Of a stretch of DNA of 64,000 bases, positions 26,589-35,558 are shown in pieces. Within the stretch, counting starts at the first letter, position 1. The number at the start of each line of letters is the position of its first letter. This DNA is from JADJSS01 sp046329815 (GTDB taxonomy: Bacteria; Bacteroidota; Bacteroidia; Chitinophagales; JADIYW01). The position numbers and the translations under genes are program-made. Under the pieces are notes generated by a model. The model did no database searches. It was given only the letters and a program-made list of their open reading frames with translations, and was not told the DNA's origin. The stretch is from assembly GCA_046329815.1 (NCBI GenBank), contig JAXLTY010000002.1:930001-994000 (forward strand), given 5' to 3'.

Positions 26589-28943
26589 TTATTTGCTGAA
26601 TAATTTGAACCTCATAATGTCTTTCAGTATATTCTTGTCTTTTTTAGTGAAATGTTTTAGTTCCTGAATAATATTCCTGTTCTTCATAATTTCTTCGGCT
26701 ATAATCTCGTAGGCAATATTTTGCGTTACGTCTTCTAAATGCTCATTCTTATTGTATTCATGCTTGATGACCTGTAAGAAATTATTTTTGTTTGCTGCTG
26801 TTGTTTTTGTTTCGTAGATATTTTGTATTTCTTTTGCCAGTAGTTTGACATCCGAGATGTTAGCAAAGTAATTATTCAGACAATTGATTCCATCCAAATT
26901 CTTTTCCCAACCTGTCAGCAACAGGTTTTGTGCCGATGTATAATCCTGCATTTTATTCCTGTATATCAAAGATGCTTTCACGTATTGATTGGTGTTGGTA
27001 TATTTCTCAATCACTTTATTGTAAAAAACAGCTGCGTTTCTTCTATCGTACATTAAGGAATACAAATCGCCAATCTTTTCGTCCTGTTCCAACTCTTTGT
27101 ATAACTCAATTGCCGCAGGATATAGTTTTCCCTGTTCATAACATTCGGCAGCCCTTGACTTATTCTGACATTGTTTTAAAAAGACATAAGCTGCATTCTG
27201 ATATTGTTTTCCATCCAAAAGCGTTTCCGCTGCTTTATAAGGATTTTTCAACAACTTCAAATAGATATATGCTGCTCGCGTGTAATCGCCTTTCTTAATA
27301 TATTCCTGTGCTAGTTTTTCGTATCTTTCAGTTAATGCATTAAAACGACCTGAATCTACATATACGTTTCCACCATCGCCACTGCTTCCGGATGTAAGAC
27401 CAACAATCAGCAAACCTATAATTATACCTGATACAACAAAAATAACTAAAGAGCCAACTACTGATAAAAAAGGCAGATAACTGAATGAATACAAAATTGC
27501 CAGCAACTTAAACAGATATACACACATACAGAATGCTAGCAATTTATCAGAAAAACTTTGTGTTTCTTTCTCTTCTGTTTTTAAAATAAATTTATCTGTG
27601 CTTACCAATTTAAATAGTAACCATGCAAATAAAATCAACAATGAGACATTTACCCAGTTTAATCCAAACCTATTTATTAACGGATAAAAAAGATATGAGA
27701 GAACAAGACACAAAATAACTGCACAAATTATTTTAGCCATTGCAGACATATCCGGTGTTCCGAATGATATTGGATTCTGATCTGTTTGTTGTGTTACTTT
27801 GAGTGTTTCCCAATTAATTGCAGATGGAATCATTATGGTTGGCGACGGCGTTCCTGAAGTTGTATCACTGTTATTGGAAGACGTTGATTTATATTTATTC
27901 TTGCCGGCAGTTTTAATTCCAGCTAACAATCGTAACACTATGTATGATATCAATATTAACGAACCCAGAATAAGTATCCAAGAGAAGAAGCCCAAAGGTG
28001 CGCTTTGATGCGCTGATTCTGTAACAGGATTGCCTGCGCTTGTGCCCGCTGAATTACCGGTGAAAAGTTTTATCGCTACACCAACACCTAAAATTGTTAG
28101 TATAAAGATTGCAACGTATTTAAACACGTTTGCATTGCTCACATTGCTACTGCTGCCGGAACCGCTGCTTCCGGCTGTACTATTACCTGAACTGCTAAAG
28201 AGTTTATCCAATATTTTGCTCCACCATGAATTATCTTTAAAATGAAATTTCGCCCATTCTTTTCCGCGACTGGTTCCCATTAAATCGACAGGAATTGCGT
28301 ATTTCAAAGCCAATTCTGGATGCTTATCCATAAATTCCAAATACTTATCAATTTCTTTCTGATTGCCTTCCATTACTTTTTTCATATCAAAAGGCATTTT
28401 TTCCAGCAGTTCTTTTTCAGATTCACTGTTTGCAATATTTTCTATCCATCCTTCTTCCGGAATCTCTAATTTATAAGCACGAATAACAGAAGGAATACGA
28501 ACGCTTTCTGCAGGTTTTTTTATGCTTGCTGCTGCCTGTTTTGGAGCGCTTATTATTTTCGACCAATCTACTTCTTCATCCAATTCAATTAATCCTAATT
28601 GCGGATGCATGAAATAAAAATGCTGCGTGAACAATCGTTCCCAATCTTCTGTAGTCAGTTGCGGAAATATGATTGTGTTTTCCGGAATGAATAATTTATT
28701 TTCTACAAGTTGCAGTTTATTATTTTTTTCGAGATCTGTTTTATTCAGGTTTACATCTGTTACTATCAAACAGCCAAATAATTTATTTGCGGTGGTTGAT
28801 GGTATAGCAAATATCTTGAGCTTGTGCACAGGCAACTGCATACGCTCTAATTCCTGCAACCAAAAATACGGTGACGAGTCAGCAATTAAGATGCCGCCAA
28901 CATTATACTTGTTTGTATGATATGGTCTAAGCTGCAGTAACAT
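26589..28943 (-). CDS. Multi-pass membrane TPR protein of the MoxR-vWA-propeller system (bpX6-like)
   Basis: A 784-residue protein and the last gene of the ternary-system operon. Residues ~1-240 are a soluble domain starting MLLQLRPYHTNKYNVGGILI; it resembles the domain found at the N-terminus of such proteins in MoxR-vWA-beta-propeller systems. A Gly/Ser-rich linker (~255-277) leads to about six membrane segments between ~285 and ~525 (for example YVAIFILTILGVGVAIKL and WILILGSLILISYIVL). The cytoplasmic C-terminus (~540-784) has tetratricopeptide-like repeats (YIKKGDYTRAAYIYLKL, QYQNAAYVFLKQ, KLYPAAIELYKEL). It probably anchors the complex to the inner membrane and recruits partners. It overlaps the upstream gene by 17 bp. 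Confidence 0.72.
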   Translation of the reverse strand: MLLQLRPYHTNKYNVGGILIADSSPYFWLQELERMQLPVHKLKIFAIPSTTANKLFGCLIVTDVNLNKTDLEKNNKLQLVENKLFIPENTIIFPQLTTEDWERLFTQHFYFMHPQLGLIELDEEVDWSKIISAPKQAAASIKKPAESVRIPSVIRAYKLEIPEEGWIENIANSESEKELLEKMPFDMKKVMEGNQKEIDKYLEFMDKHPELALKYAIPVDLMGTSRGKEWAKFHFKDNSWWSKILDKLFSSSGNSTAGSSGSGSSSNVSNANVFKYVAIFILTILGVGVAIKLFTGNSAGTSAGNPVTESAHQSAPLGFFSWILILGSLILISYIVLRLLAGIKTAGKNKYKSTSSNNSDTTSGTPSPTIMIPSAINWETLKVTQQTDQNPISFGTPDMSAMAKIICAVILCLVLSYLFYPLINRFGLNWVNVSLLILFAWLLFKLVSTDKFILKTEEKETQSFSDKLLAFCMCVYLFKLLAILYSFSYLPFLSVVGSLVIFVVSGIIIGLLIVGLTSGSSGDGGNVYVDSGRFNALTERYEKLAQEYIKKGDYTRAAYIYLKLLKNPYKAAETLLDGKQYQNAAYVFLKQCQNKSRAAECYEQGKLYPAAIELYKELEQDEKIGDLYSLMYDRRNAAVFYNKVIEKYTNTNQYVKASLIYRNKMQDYTSAQNLLLTGWEKNLDGINCLNNYFANISDVKLLAKEIQNIYETKTTAANKNNFLQVIKHEYNKNEHLEDVTQNIAYEIIAEEIMKNRNIIQELKHFTKKDKNILKDIMRFKLFSK

Positions 28944-31455
28944 TATGTATAATTTCTAAAAATGGATTTATATACTTTTTGAAAAAATCATCTACTATTA
29001 TTTCTGTCAATGTATGCTGATTCGGCAAGAAATATTCACTGCCTGCAAATTCATGGTCTGTTGCAAAAGCAATTCCTCGTCCGGTAATGAACGGCATGTA
29101 AAATACAGGTATTTTGCTGTTACTGCTTTTGCATATTAATATTCCGTTTTGCATGGTTATTTTGCTTCCGTCTTTAAACTCAAACGAAACATTCGTTGTA
29201 TAGCAAATAGCGCCATTGTTTTCCAATATTCTTTTAAGCTCTGTCGCTTTATTCTCTGTTACTTCCTGTAAAATGATTGGCCGGTAAGAGTCCATCAATT
29301 TATTTATATCAGCTAAAGAAAGTTCTGCTTTTTCTTTAATGATCCTGATTATATCCAATCTGTTTGGTCCGATATCTTTCAAGATAAGATTTACATTTAT
29401 ATCATAATTATAGTCGTTTTTGGTAACAACTCTTGATTTATAAAAACCTGTTTGCGAAAGGTAATAATCATTGATTAAGATAGAATATTCAGAATTCAAA
29501 CAAACGCTGTGCAAATTTACGATGACATTGTATTTTCTTTTGTGTCTTTTAATGGCATTATTAAACACATTTGTTTCTGCCACATGTTCCTGATATGCTT
29601 TTTGAATGGTGTCGTCATTGTAAATAGGCAAAAGTGCTGCATTGTCAGATACTTCAAACATCTTAGCATCGCTATCTATGTACAATTTATTTTTGTGCGT
29701 AAATAAGGCAACACGAGCACTTACAAAATTTGCTTTTTTTACCAGGAACGACTCTTGCTTTCTGTGTTGAATATCATAGTAAGCAATTAATTCCTTCGCA
29801 TAATCGAAATAAACAATGATATCATTCCCTTTTGATTTCAGGATAGTAAATTCACCATACGAAAAATCCAATCCTGATGCTATTAATTCAAATCCTTTTT
29901 CGGCATTCAACGACATAAATTTATACATACAACCGCGATTGTAAATATAATATTCGCTATGCGCCGTGAATGTATATGAGTTGCTGTTAGAAACCGGATA
30001 TAGTATCGGTACTTTTAGCAATTCCTGTTTAGGCGCTGTTTTTTTTCTGACTGCATTTGTTTTTCGTTCCCAAAGATTCTCTAACGGCAATGCTAAAGTC
30101 TGAATATGTTTTTTATTTTGATTTTTGTAACGATACAAATGAATGTGTCCTTCCAAATCTGACAACACCAAGAAACTCAACAATTCCCTGTTATTGGCAA
30201 TTGTTTTCTGAACAGCAGTCATCTGCATAGCATTTACAGAAGTCAATAAAAATATTTCCGAGTTTTTTATTTTTTGATGATCTGCAAAGAAATGCTCCAA
30301 ACCTGCTGATGCATCTATGATTCCGGAAAGATGATTCATGTTCTTAACAACCTGTTCGATGTCGCTTAATTCAATTTCATGATATGTGTTTCCGACAATA
30401 TAAAATTTGCAGTCGATCTCATTTTTCGGATGTTTTAAAATTGCGATACTTACTGCATACGCCAGTATTTTAGGTGTTCCCCAATTTTTCAAGGAAACAT
30501 CTATTAGAAATATGCGCGTGATCTTATCTTGCTGTGGTGGTATTTCTCTTTCAATATATAACGCTTCATTGTTCGCGATTCTTGAAATAAAAACATCTTC
30601 GTCATTCGCAAATTCAGATATCAATAATTTGTCAAAGCTTCCTTTGTTCGTTAAATCGGAAATACCGCCTAATGGCTGGCCACTTGGTATGTTATGATGA
30701 AACGGAATTTGCAGACTTGCCCACAATCTTTTGATCAACGAGCCCACCATATATGTTCTTTCATCTCGCACCAATTGCTCAATAAAATCAACAGGTTTGT
30801 CTGCTAAAGCATCTGACTCTAATACTTCTTCTTCCAGTTTTTCTGTTATCTCATCATGATCAGGCAAATTTTGTATTGCTTCAATTATAGCATCTTTATC
30901 TCTAAATCTGCTTCCTAAGAGCGCCAAAACCTTTATTTCACGGAACAATACATTACTGGTAAGCTCTTCGGTAACAATTCTGTTTTCCAGTGTTTCTACA
31001 TATCGACTGTATTGTTTTAAAATCAATCTTGCTTTTACTGAAGAAACTATGTTATGACAATTTTTAAAAACAGCTTGCAATACCAATCTGCGATATTTTC
31101 CGGTTTTATATTGTTTAGGTAAAAGTGATATTCTTTTTAAAAAATCAAATGCTTTATTTACGTCCGGACGAAAAGCATCTTCGTAACCTAAACTATCAAT
31201 AATCGATCTGATCTTCGTTAATGATTCTTGTCCGTTCGCATTTGTTGCTGCAATAACCAGTAATAAAGGACTTAACAACGGAATGCCTTGTGGTTCCAGA
31301 AATGTTATTATTTCTATCAGTTCTTCCATGTAGATAATTGTATTACCATCTACAATGGCGATAATATTTTCGGCATTATAGGAAAAATCATAGTCTAGTT
31401 CAAACTTCCAATAATAGTTCTCGTAAACCGTAAAATATTTATGAAATTCAGTCAT
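28927..31455 (-). CDS. vWA / beta-propeller protein with an L7/L12-like domain (MoxR ternary system)
   Basis: An 842-residue cytoplasmic protein. Residues ~1-300 are helical and end in SGQPLGGISDLTNKGSFDKL, LLISEFANDED and IANNEALYIERE, motifs I associate with MoxR-linked vWA proteins. Residues ~310-470 are a vWA domain; its metal site begins Asp319-x-Ser321 (DVSLK), but the third DxSxS position is Lys, so metal binding may be weakened. Residues ~490-650 are beta-rich and propeller-like. Residues ~687-757 (LILKDIGPNRLDIIRIIKE onward) align closely with the C-terminal domain of ribosomal protein L7/L12. A last beta segment ends the protein. The start codon overlaps the stop of the previous gene by one base, so the two are translationally coupled. 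Confidence 0.78.
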   Translation of the reverse strand: MTEFHKYFTVYENYYWKFELDYDFSYNAENIIAIVDGNTIIYMEELIEIITFLEPQGIPLLSPLLLVIAATNANGQESLTKIRSIIDSLGYEDAFRPDVNKAFDFLKRISLLPKQYKTGKYRRLVLQAVFKNCHNIVSSVKARLILKQYSRYVETLENRIVTEELTSNVLFREIKVLALLGSRFRDKDAIIEAIQNLPDHDEITEKLEEEVLESDALADKPVDFIEQLVRDERTYMVGSLIKRLWASLQIPFHHNIPSGQPLGGISDLTNKGSFDKLLISEFANDEDVFISRIANNEALYIEREIPPQQDKITRIFLIDVSLKNWGTPKILAYAVSIAILKHPKNEIDCKFYIVGNTYHEIELSDIEQVVKNMNHLSGIIDASAGLEHFFADHQKIKNSEIFLLTSVNAMQMTAVQKTIANNRELLSFLVLSDLEGHIHLYRYKNQNKKHIQTLALPLENLWERKTNAVRKKTAPKQELLKVPILYPVSNSNSYTFTAHSEYYIYNRGCMYKFMSLNAEKGFELIASGLDFSYGEFTILKSKGNDIIVYFDYAKELIAYYDIQHRKQESFLVKKANFVSARVALFTHKNKLYIDSDAKMFEVSDNAALLPIYNDDTIQKAYQEHVAETNVFNNAIKRHKRKYNVIVNLHSVCLNSEYSILINDYYLSQTGFYKSRVVTKNDYNYDINVNLILKDIGPNRLDIIRIIKEKAELSLADINKLMDSYRPIILQEVTENKATELKRILENNGAICYTTNVSFEFKDGSKITMQNGILICKSSNSKIPVFYMPFITGRGIAFATDHEFAGSEYFLPNQHTLTEIIVDDFFKKYINPFLEIIHNVTAA

Positions 31456-32189
31456 CAGATAGCAGCAATTGTTTGTCTGAATGAACTAATACTTAATGGT
31501 CGCACCTCATTTTTATCTACAGAAACATAGCTTGCATCTTCTTTCCATACAATAAATCGTTCGCTGTGCGGATTTAAAAGTGTTTTCAGTGTTTGTTCTA
31601 AAACCGTTAATTCAAAATCAAATCCAGTTGGTAATAAGAAATCATTTTTCATCCAGAATGTTTTACCAATTAATGGCAACAATGGTTTACCGATAATAAA
31701 CAAATCTTTATTTATCATACACCATTTTAAATTCTTTAATCTTATTGCTGTAGCTGTGTTGATATAATCTGCTGCGACATTGATTGTCGTAAGCAATGCG
31801 CATGATTCGTGTTCTGCATTTGCTTCTATCAGTTTAATATTTACTGCTTCGTTAATGCCGAAATAATTGTGATTAAGACTTGGCAGTTCTACCTGCAATG
31901 CCCTGTTTATTGGCGTCCACAACAACCCTGAATGCATTTTCTTTTCAGGCACCAAGCTGTCTATTTTAAACAGCAAGTTGTCTTTAAAGTAAAACAACTC
32001 TTTAAACGGTATTTGTTTTACCTGTATGGATTCGACTTGTTCTTTTGTAAAATCTTTTACCCAAATAATAGAATCGTCAAAAGCCAGTTTTAAATTTTGC
32101 CAATGACGAATACTACCTAAGCGTTCTTTATGTTCAACGCTTATTTGCAGTAAATAGGAAATTACATTGCTTGCAAGATGAGTTTCCAT
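31455..32189 (-). CDS. Accessory protein of the MoxR-vWA-propeller system
   Basis: A 244-residue soluble protein, mixed alpha/beta, without signal peptide or membrane helix. I cannot name its fold from sequence. It lies between the MoxR ATPase and the vWA gene, overlaps the former by 28 bp and the latter by 1 bp, and contains LLWTPINRALQVELPS and LLPTGFDFELTVLEQTLK. Position and length fit one of the bpX-type accessory domains of MoxR-vWA-beta-propeller ternary systems, which probably form part of the ATPase-vWA complex. Assignment to that group rests mostly on context. Confidence 0.6.
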   Translation of the reverse strand: METHLASNVISYLLQISVEHKERLGSIRHWQNLKLAFDDSIIWVKDFTKEQVESIQVKQIPFKELFYFKDNLLFKIDSLVPEKKMHSGLLWTPINRALQVELPSLNHNYFGINEAVNIKLIEANAEHESCALLTTINVAADYINTATAIRLKNLKWCMINKDLFIIGKPLLPLIGKTFWMKNDFLLPTGFDFELTVLEQTLKTLLNPHSERFIVWKEDASYVSVDKNEVRPLSISSFRQTIAAI

Positions 32190-33292
32190 AAGCTGTCAAT
32201 TTCCTGTTGAATAAATTGTTTTTGTTCCTGTTGATGTATCCAGTCGCAGCGCGTTTGTACATAGCGCAGTTTATCTTTGATGACATTTTTTTCTTCTAAC
32301 GATAATGCTTCTTTATTCCATTGTTCGGCAAGATATCTGACTTCTTTTATTACATCATTTGGATTTGGCATTTTGTTGTAGAACGCTTGCGGATGTGCGT
32401 TCGTATTTTCGTCTTTTTCAATTACCGTATTAACAATACCTTCGAGAATTTCAATCTGTTCTTCTGTGTCCCAAATATATTTCAGCACCCACAAATCAGA
32501 TAGAATCGCTTCGGTTCGTCCGCAAATAAAAGCGCTGGCAGCTATAAGATTTTGCAGTTTCACAGCTCTTCTATCCGACACTTTTATTCCTGTATTTCGT
32601 AACGAATGTATCAAATCGATGTAAGCAGTTCTGATCGGATGTAAATCTACATTTTTACATAATGCTTGCAAGTCACGAATCTCATCAGCCGTTATCGTAA
32701 TTGGATTCTGTTCTTTCTGATGTTCTAATTTCCAACCTGCAATAAGCACTTCATTCAGTTTATCCGGTTTTACATAATCGCATTGAATTCTGATCAGGAA
32801 ACGGTCGAGCAATGCATTTAACGCATCGTCTTCCGGTAAGATATTACTTGCACCGACAAACATAAGTGATGGCAATTTGCGCGTTTCTTTTCCTCTGCGA
32901 AATATCTTTTCGTTCAAAGCCATTAGCAAACTATTTAATATCGCTGAATTGGCATTGAATATCTCATCCAAAAACACGATAGATGCTTCGGGCAACATGC
33001 CTTCTGTATTGGTTACGAGCTCGCCGTCTTTTAATTTGCGTATATCGAATGGTCCGAATATTTCGTTTGGTTCTGTAAAGCGAGTCAGCAAATATTCAAA
33101 ATTCTTTCCGTTTTGTATTTGCAAAGAAAGCGCTCTTACAATGGCACTCTTTGCCGTTCCCGGCGGTCCGAGCAAAAATGCATTTTCTCTTGCCAACAAG
33201 CAAATACCTAATAAATCAATTATTTCATCTTTATCGACAAACGTATTTTTTATTTGCTGTAATACTTCATTCAGTTTTTTTACTTGATTCAT
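32162..33292 (-). CDS. MoxR/RavA-family AAA+ ATPase
   Basis: A 376-residue AAA+ ATPase. Walker A is GPPGTAKS (residues 42-49), Walker B is IVFLDE (105-110), sensor 1 is in MFVGASNILPEDDALNALLDRFLIRI, and a lid domain follows (SDRRAVKLQNLIAASAFICGR). The C-terminal ~80 residues, rich in Trp/Glu/Lys, resemble the extra domain of RavA. MoxR ATPases work with vWA proteins as chaperone-like remodelling machines; here the vWA partner is encoded two genes downstream. It overlaps the next gene by 28 bp and lies 14 bp after the first gene of the operon. Confidence 0.93.
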   Translation of the reverse strand: MNQVKKLNEVLQQIKNTFVDKDEIIDLLGICLLARENAFLLGPPGTAKSAIVRALSLQIQNGKNFEYLLTRFTEPNEIFGPFDIRKLKDGELVTNTEGMLPEASIVFLDEIFNANSAILNSLLMALNEKIFRRGKETRKLPSLMFVGASNILPEDDALNALLDRFLIRIQCDYVKPDKLNEVLIAGWKLEHQKEQNPITITADEIRDLQALCKNVDLHPIRTAYIDLIHSLRNTGIKVSDRRAVKLQNLIAASAFICGRTEAILSDLWVLKYIWDTEEQIEILEGIVNTVIEKDENTNAHPQAFYNKMPNPNDVIKEVRYLAEQWNKEALSLEEKNVIKDKLRYVQTRCDWIHQQEQKQFIQQEIDSLWKLILQAM

Positions 33293-33306
33293 TTGTTTTG
33301 TTTTAT

Positions 33307-33933
33307 TTAAAATCCATGCCAGAATACTTGTGTGTAATCACCTAAATTTTCTTTTATAGCATCTCGAATTTGTGGAATAGTTATAAGTTTCTGTACTTTT
33401 TTAGCAGTTACACGATCAATGTATAATTGTCTGAAACAAGCATTTTTAAACAGTTCTGTTAAATCATCTTCTACAATTTCAATATCTGTTCCGATAGATG
33501 AATAATGAAACTTTTGCATGTGTGCTTCTAAAATTGGCAAGATCGTATCCTGTGCATCCGTTGCTTTGAGTTCGCTGTAAACATGTGGTAAAAAACGCAT
33601 CAGTAAATCCGCAGAAAGATGTTCGGATACATCAGGTGTTTTGTTGTATTCTTTTAGTACAGAAATTAATTTTGACGTGTTGTCATTTCTGCACAGAAAA
33701 AAAAATGCTGTATGATAGATTAATTTCGCTGACCATAGTGCTGCAGTTGCATTAAATGCAGGTGGAACAAAAGGATAGTTTACTGTTTCTGATTGATATT
33801 GTTTTGCAAGATAATCTATTACTGCACGTTCTTCGATTGCTGAAACAGCATGCTTGTCCGTAAATAATATCAGCTCTTCATATTCTCTCAACTGATGAAT
33901 GGTTCTGAAAAAATTATTATTTACTTTTTGCAC
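33307..33933 (-). CDS. First gene of the MoxR ternary-system operon, helical accessory protein
   Basis: A 208-residue protein predicted mostly helical, without export signal. A conserved-looking hydrophobic centre reads YPFVPPAFNATAALWSAKLI. I assign it by context to the accessory (bpX-type) proteins of MoxR-vWA-beta-propeller systems: it is the first gene behind the promoter and only 14 bp from the ATPase gene. No enzyme motif is seen. It could serve as substrate adaptor or sensor of the complex; that is inference. Confidence 0.6.
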   Translation of the reverse strand: MQKVNNNFFRTIHQLREYEELILFTDKHAVSAIEERAVIDYLAKQYQSETVNYPFVPPAFNATAALWSAKLIYHTAFFFLCRNDNTSKLISVLKEYNKTPDVSEHLSADLLMRFLPHVYSELKATDAQDTILPILEAHMQKFHYSSIGTDIEIVEDDLTELFKNACFRQLYIDRVTAKKVQKLITIPQIRDAIKENLGDYTQVFWHGF

Positions 33934-33990
33934 TTAGAGATATGATTTTTTATATAATTGAATACAGACTATGCTGTTCTTTCAAAACTC

Positions 33991-33998
33991 CAAATCTA
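33991..33998 (-). promoter_or_regulatory. -7 box of the MoxR ternary-system operon
   Basis: On the minus strand this reads TAGATTTG, a perfect TAnnTTTG match, 58 bases upstream of the first ATG. No convincing -33 element was found. Confidence 0.5.
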
Positions 33999-34078
33999 TA
34001 TAATTTAATCTATATAAAGAAATCAATTAAGCAATGCGGTTTGCTTTATTTCATCTAACAAAGAAACTAAAAAGTATT

Positions 34079-34108
34079 CCGTCAGTTAATGAGTTCGTTA
34101 ACTGACGG
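34079..34108 (-). terminator. Terminator of the RND efflux operon
   Basis: A perfect 11-bp stem, CCGTCAGTTAA and TTAACTGACGG, with loop TGAGTTCG lies about 10 bases after the stop of the TolC-like gene. On the minus strand it is followed by AATACTTTTTAG. Confidence 0.7.
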
Positions 34109-34118
34109 AAATTTATTT

Positions 34119-35558
34119 TTAACGCCAGCCGCCTCCTAAACTTTTGTAAATGCTTACAACTGCATTCAGTTGCTGTTGCTTGGTTTCTATCAAATCTAAT
34201 TTAGATTCCAAAGCATCGCGTTGCGTCATCAAAACTTCAAAATAATCGGCTCTCGCAGAAGCAAATAAATCATTTGCAACTGTAACAGATTTATTTAATG
34301 CGTCAATCTGTTTTGACTTCAAGTCGTAATTTTTTTGCAAATTATCAATTTTGTATAACTGTGTGGAAACTTCCATATAACCATTCAAAATTGTACGCTC
34401 GAAATTGAATACTGCCTGTTTTTGTTTCGCGTTTGCATTCAAATATTCCGCTTTGATCGCATTTTTATTAGCCAAAGGCGCAATCAAATCACCTAATAAC
34501 GAACCAAAAATAGATTCAGGAATTTTATACCAGAATGCAGGCGTAAACGCATCCAAACCTAAGCTTGCAGATATTTTTAATTGCGGATAAAATTCTGCTT
34601 TCGCCACTTTAACATCTAATTTTGATGCATCTAATTCTAATTCTGCTTGTTTGATATCCGGTCTGTTTGACAATAATTGTGCTGGTATTCCGGCTTGAAT
34701 AGCAGGCGGTACCATTTGCATGAAATTATCTTTACTTCTTGGTATTTCCTGTGGAAAACGACCTAACAAAAAATTCAGTTTGTTTTCGGTTTCTTTAATT
34801 TCCTGTAAAATCTCGAACTCTTTGCTTTGCGTGCCAAATACTTCTGCTTCAAATTTTTGCACTGCCAGTTCTGTTGCTCTGCTTGCCTCTTTTTGAATCT
34901 TTACTACTTCCAAAGCGTTTTTTTGCGTAACAATATTCTGGCGAACCACTTCCAGTTCATTATCCAAAGCGACTAACTCATAATAAGAATTTGCTACTTC
35001 AGCAATCAGGTTGGTTAGTACAAAATTCTTGCCTTCAATAGTTGCCAAATAACGTTTAACTGTTGCTTTTTTAGCGTTGCGCAATTTTTTCCAAATATCA
35101 ATTTCCCATTCCATGTCCACGCCAATTTTGAAATCGCCCAGAAATGGCGGTACTTTTTTACCAGGTGTAATTTCTGTCGCTTCGTCGCCTGCGCCTTGAC
35201 TGGTATAGCGTCCAACTTTTTCGCCACCTACTTCAAGATTCCCATTCAGAGTTGGTAACAACGCTCCTTTTTTGACGCGAATATCATTTTTCGCCATTTC
35301 TATTTCCTGCAAAGTAATCATCAGTTCCTGATTATTTGCAAGCGCCGTATCAATCAGTTTTACCAAATTCGTATCTGTAAAAAATGTACGCCAACTCGTA
35401 ATAGCTGTGTTGGTGCTATCTGTGTTATTGGTATTGTTGTACGCAGTCGGTGTCGTTCTGTTTTCTGTACGCTGCACAACTTTTGGTATTTTGCAACTAT
35501 TGAACAGTAACGTAACCAACAGAATCGGAAATAATTTATTTTTATTCATGATTTTCAA
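34119..35558 (-). CDS. TolC-family outer-membrane efflux lipoprotein
   Basis: A 479-residue outer-membrane factor of the NodT/OprM type. The signal peptide ends in LLFNSC, a lipobox. The two repeated helical/beta-strand halves are visible (TNLVKLIDTALANNQELMI in the first, LLSNRPDIKQAELELDASK in the second, the latter a family signature). It forms the outer channel of the tripartite RND pump encoded by the two genes just upstream and overlaps the permease gene by 17 bp. Its end is marked by a strong terminator. Confidence 0.93.
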   Translation of the reverse strand: MKIMNKNKLFPILLVTLLFNSCKIPKVVQRTENRTTPTAYNNTNNTDSTNTAITSWRTFFTDTNLVKLIDTALANNQELMITLQEIEMAKNDIRVKKGALLPTLNGNLEVGGEKVGRYTSQGAGDEATEITPGKKVPPFLGDFKIGVDMEWEIDIWKKLRNAKKATVKRYLATIEGKNFVLTNLIAEVANSYYELVALDNELEVVRQNIVTQKNALEVVKIQKEASRATELAVQKFEAEVFGTQSKEFEILQEIKETENKLNFLLGRFPQEIPRSKDNFMQMVPPAIQAGIPAQLLSNRPDIKQAELELDASKLDVKVAKAEFYPQLKISASLGLDAFTPAFWYKIPESIFGSLLGDLIAPLANKNAIKAEYLNANAKQKQAVFNFERTILNGYMEVSTQLYKIDNLQKNYDLKSKQIDALNKSVTVANDLFASARADYFEVLMTQRDALESKLDLIETKQQQLNAVVSIYKSLGGGWR

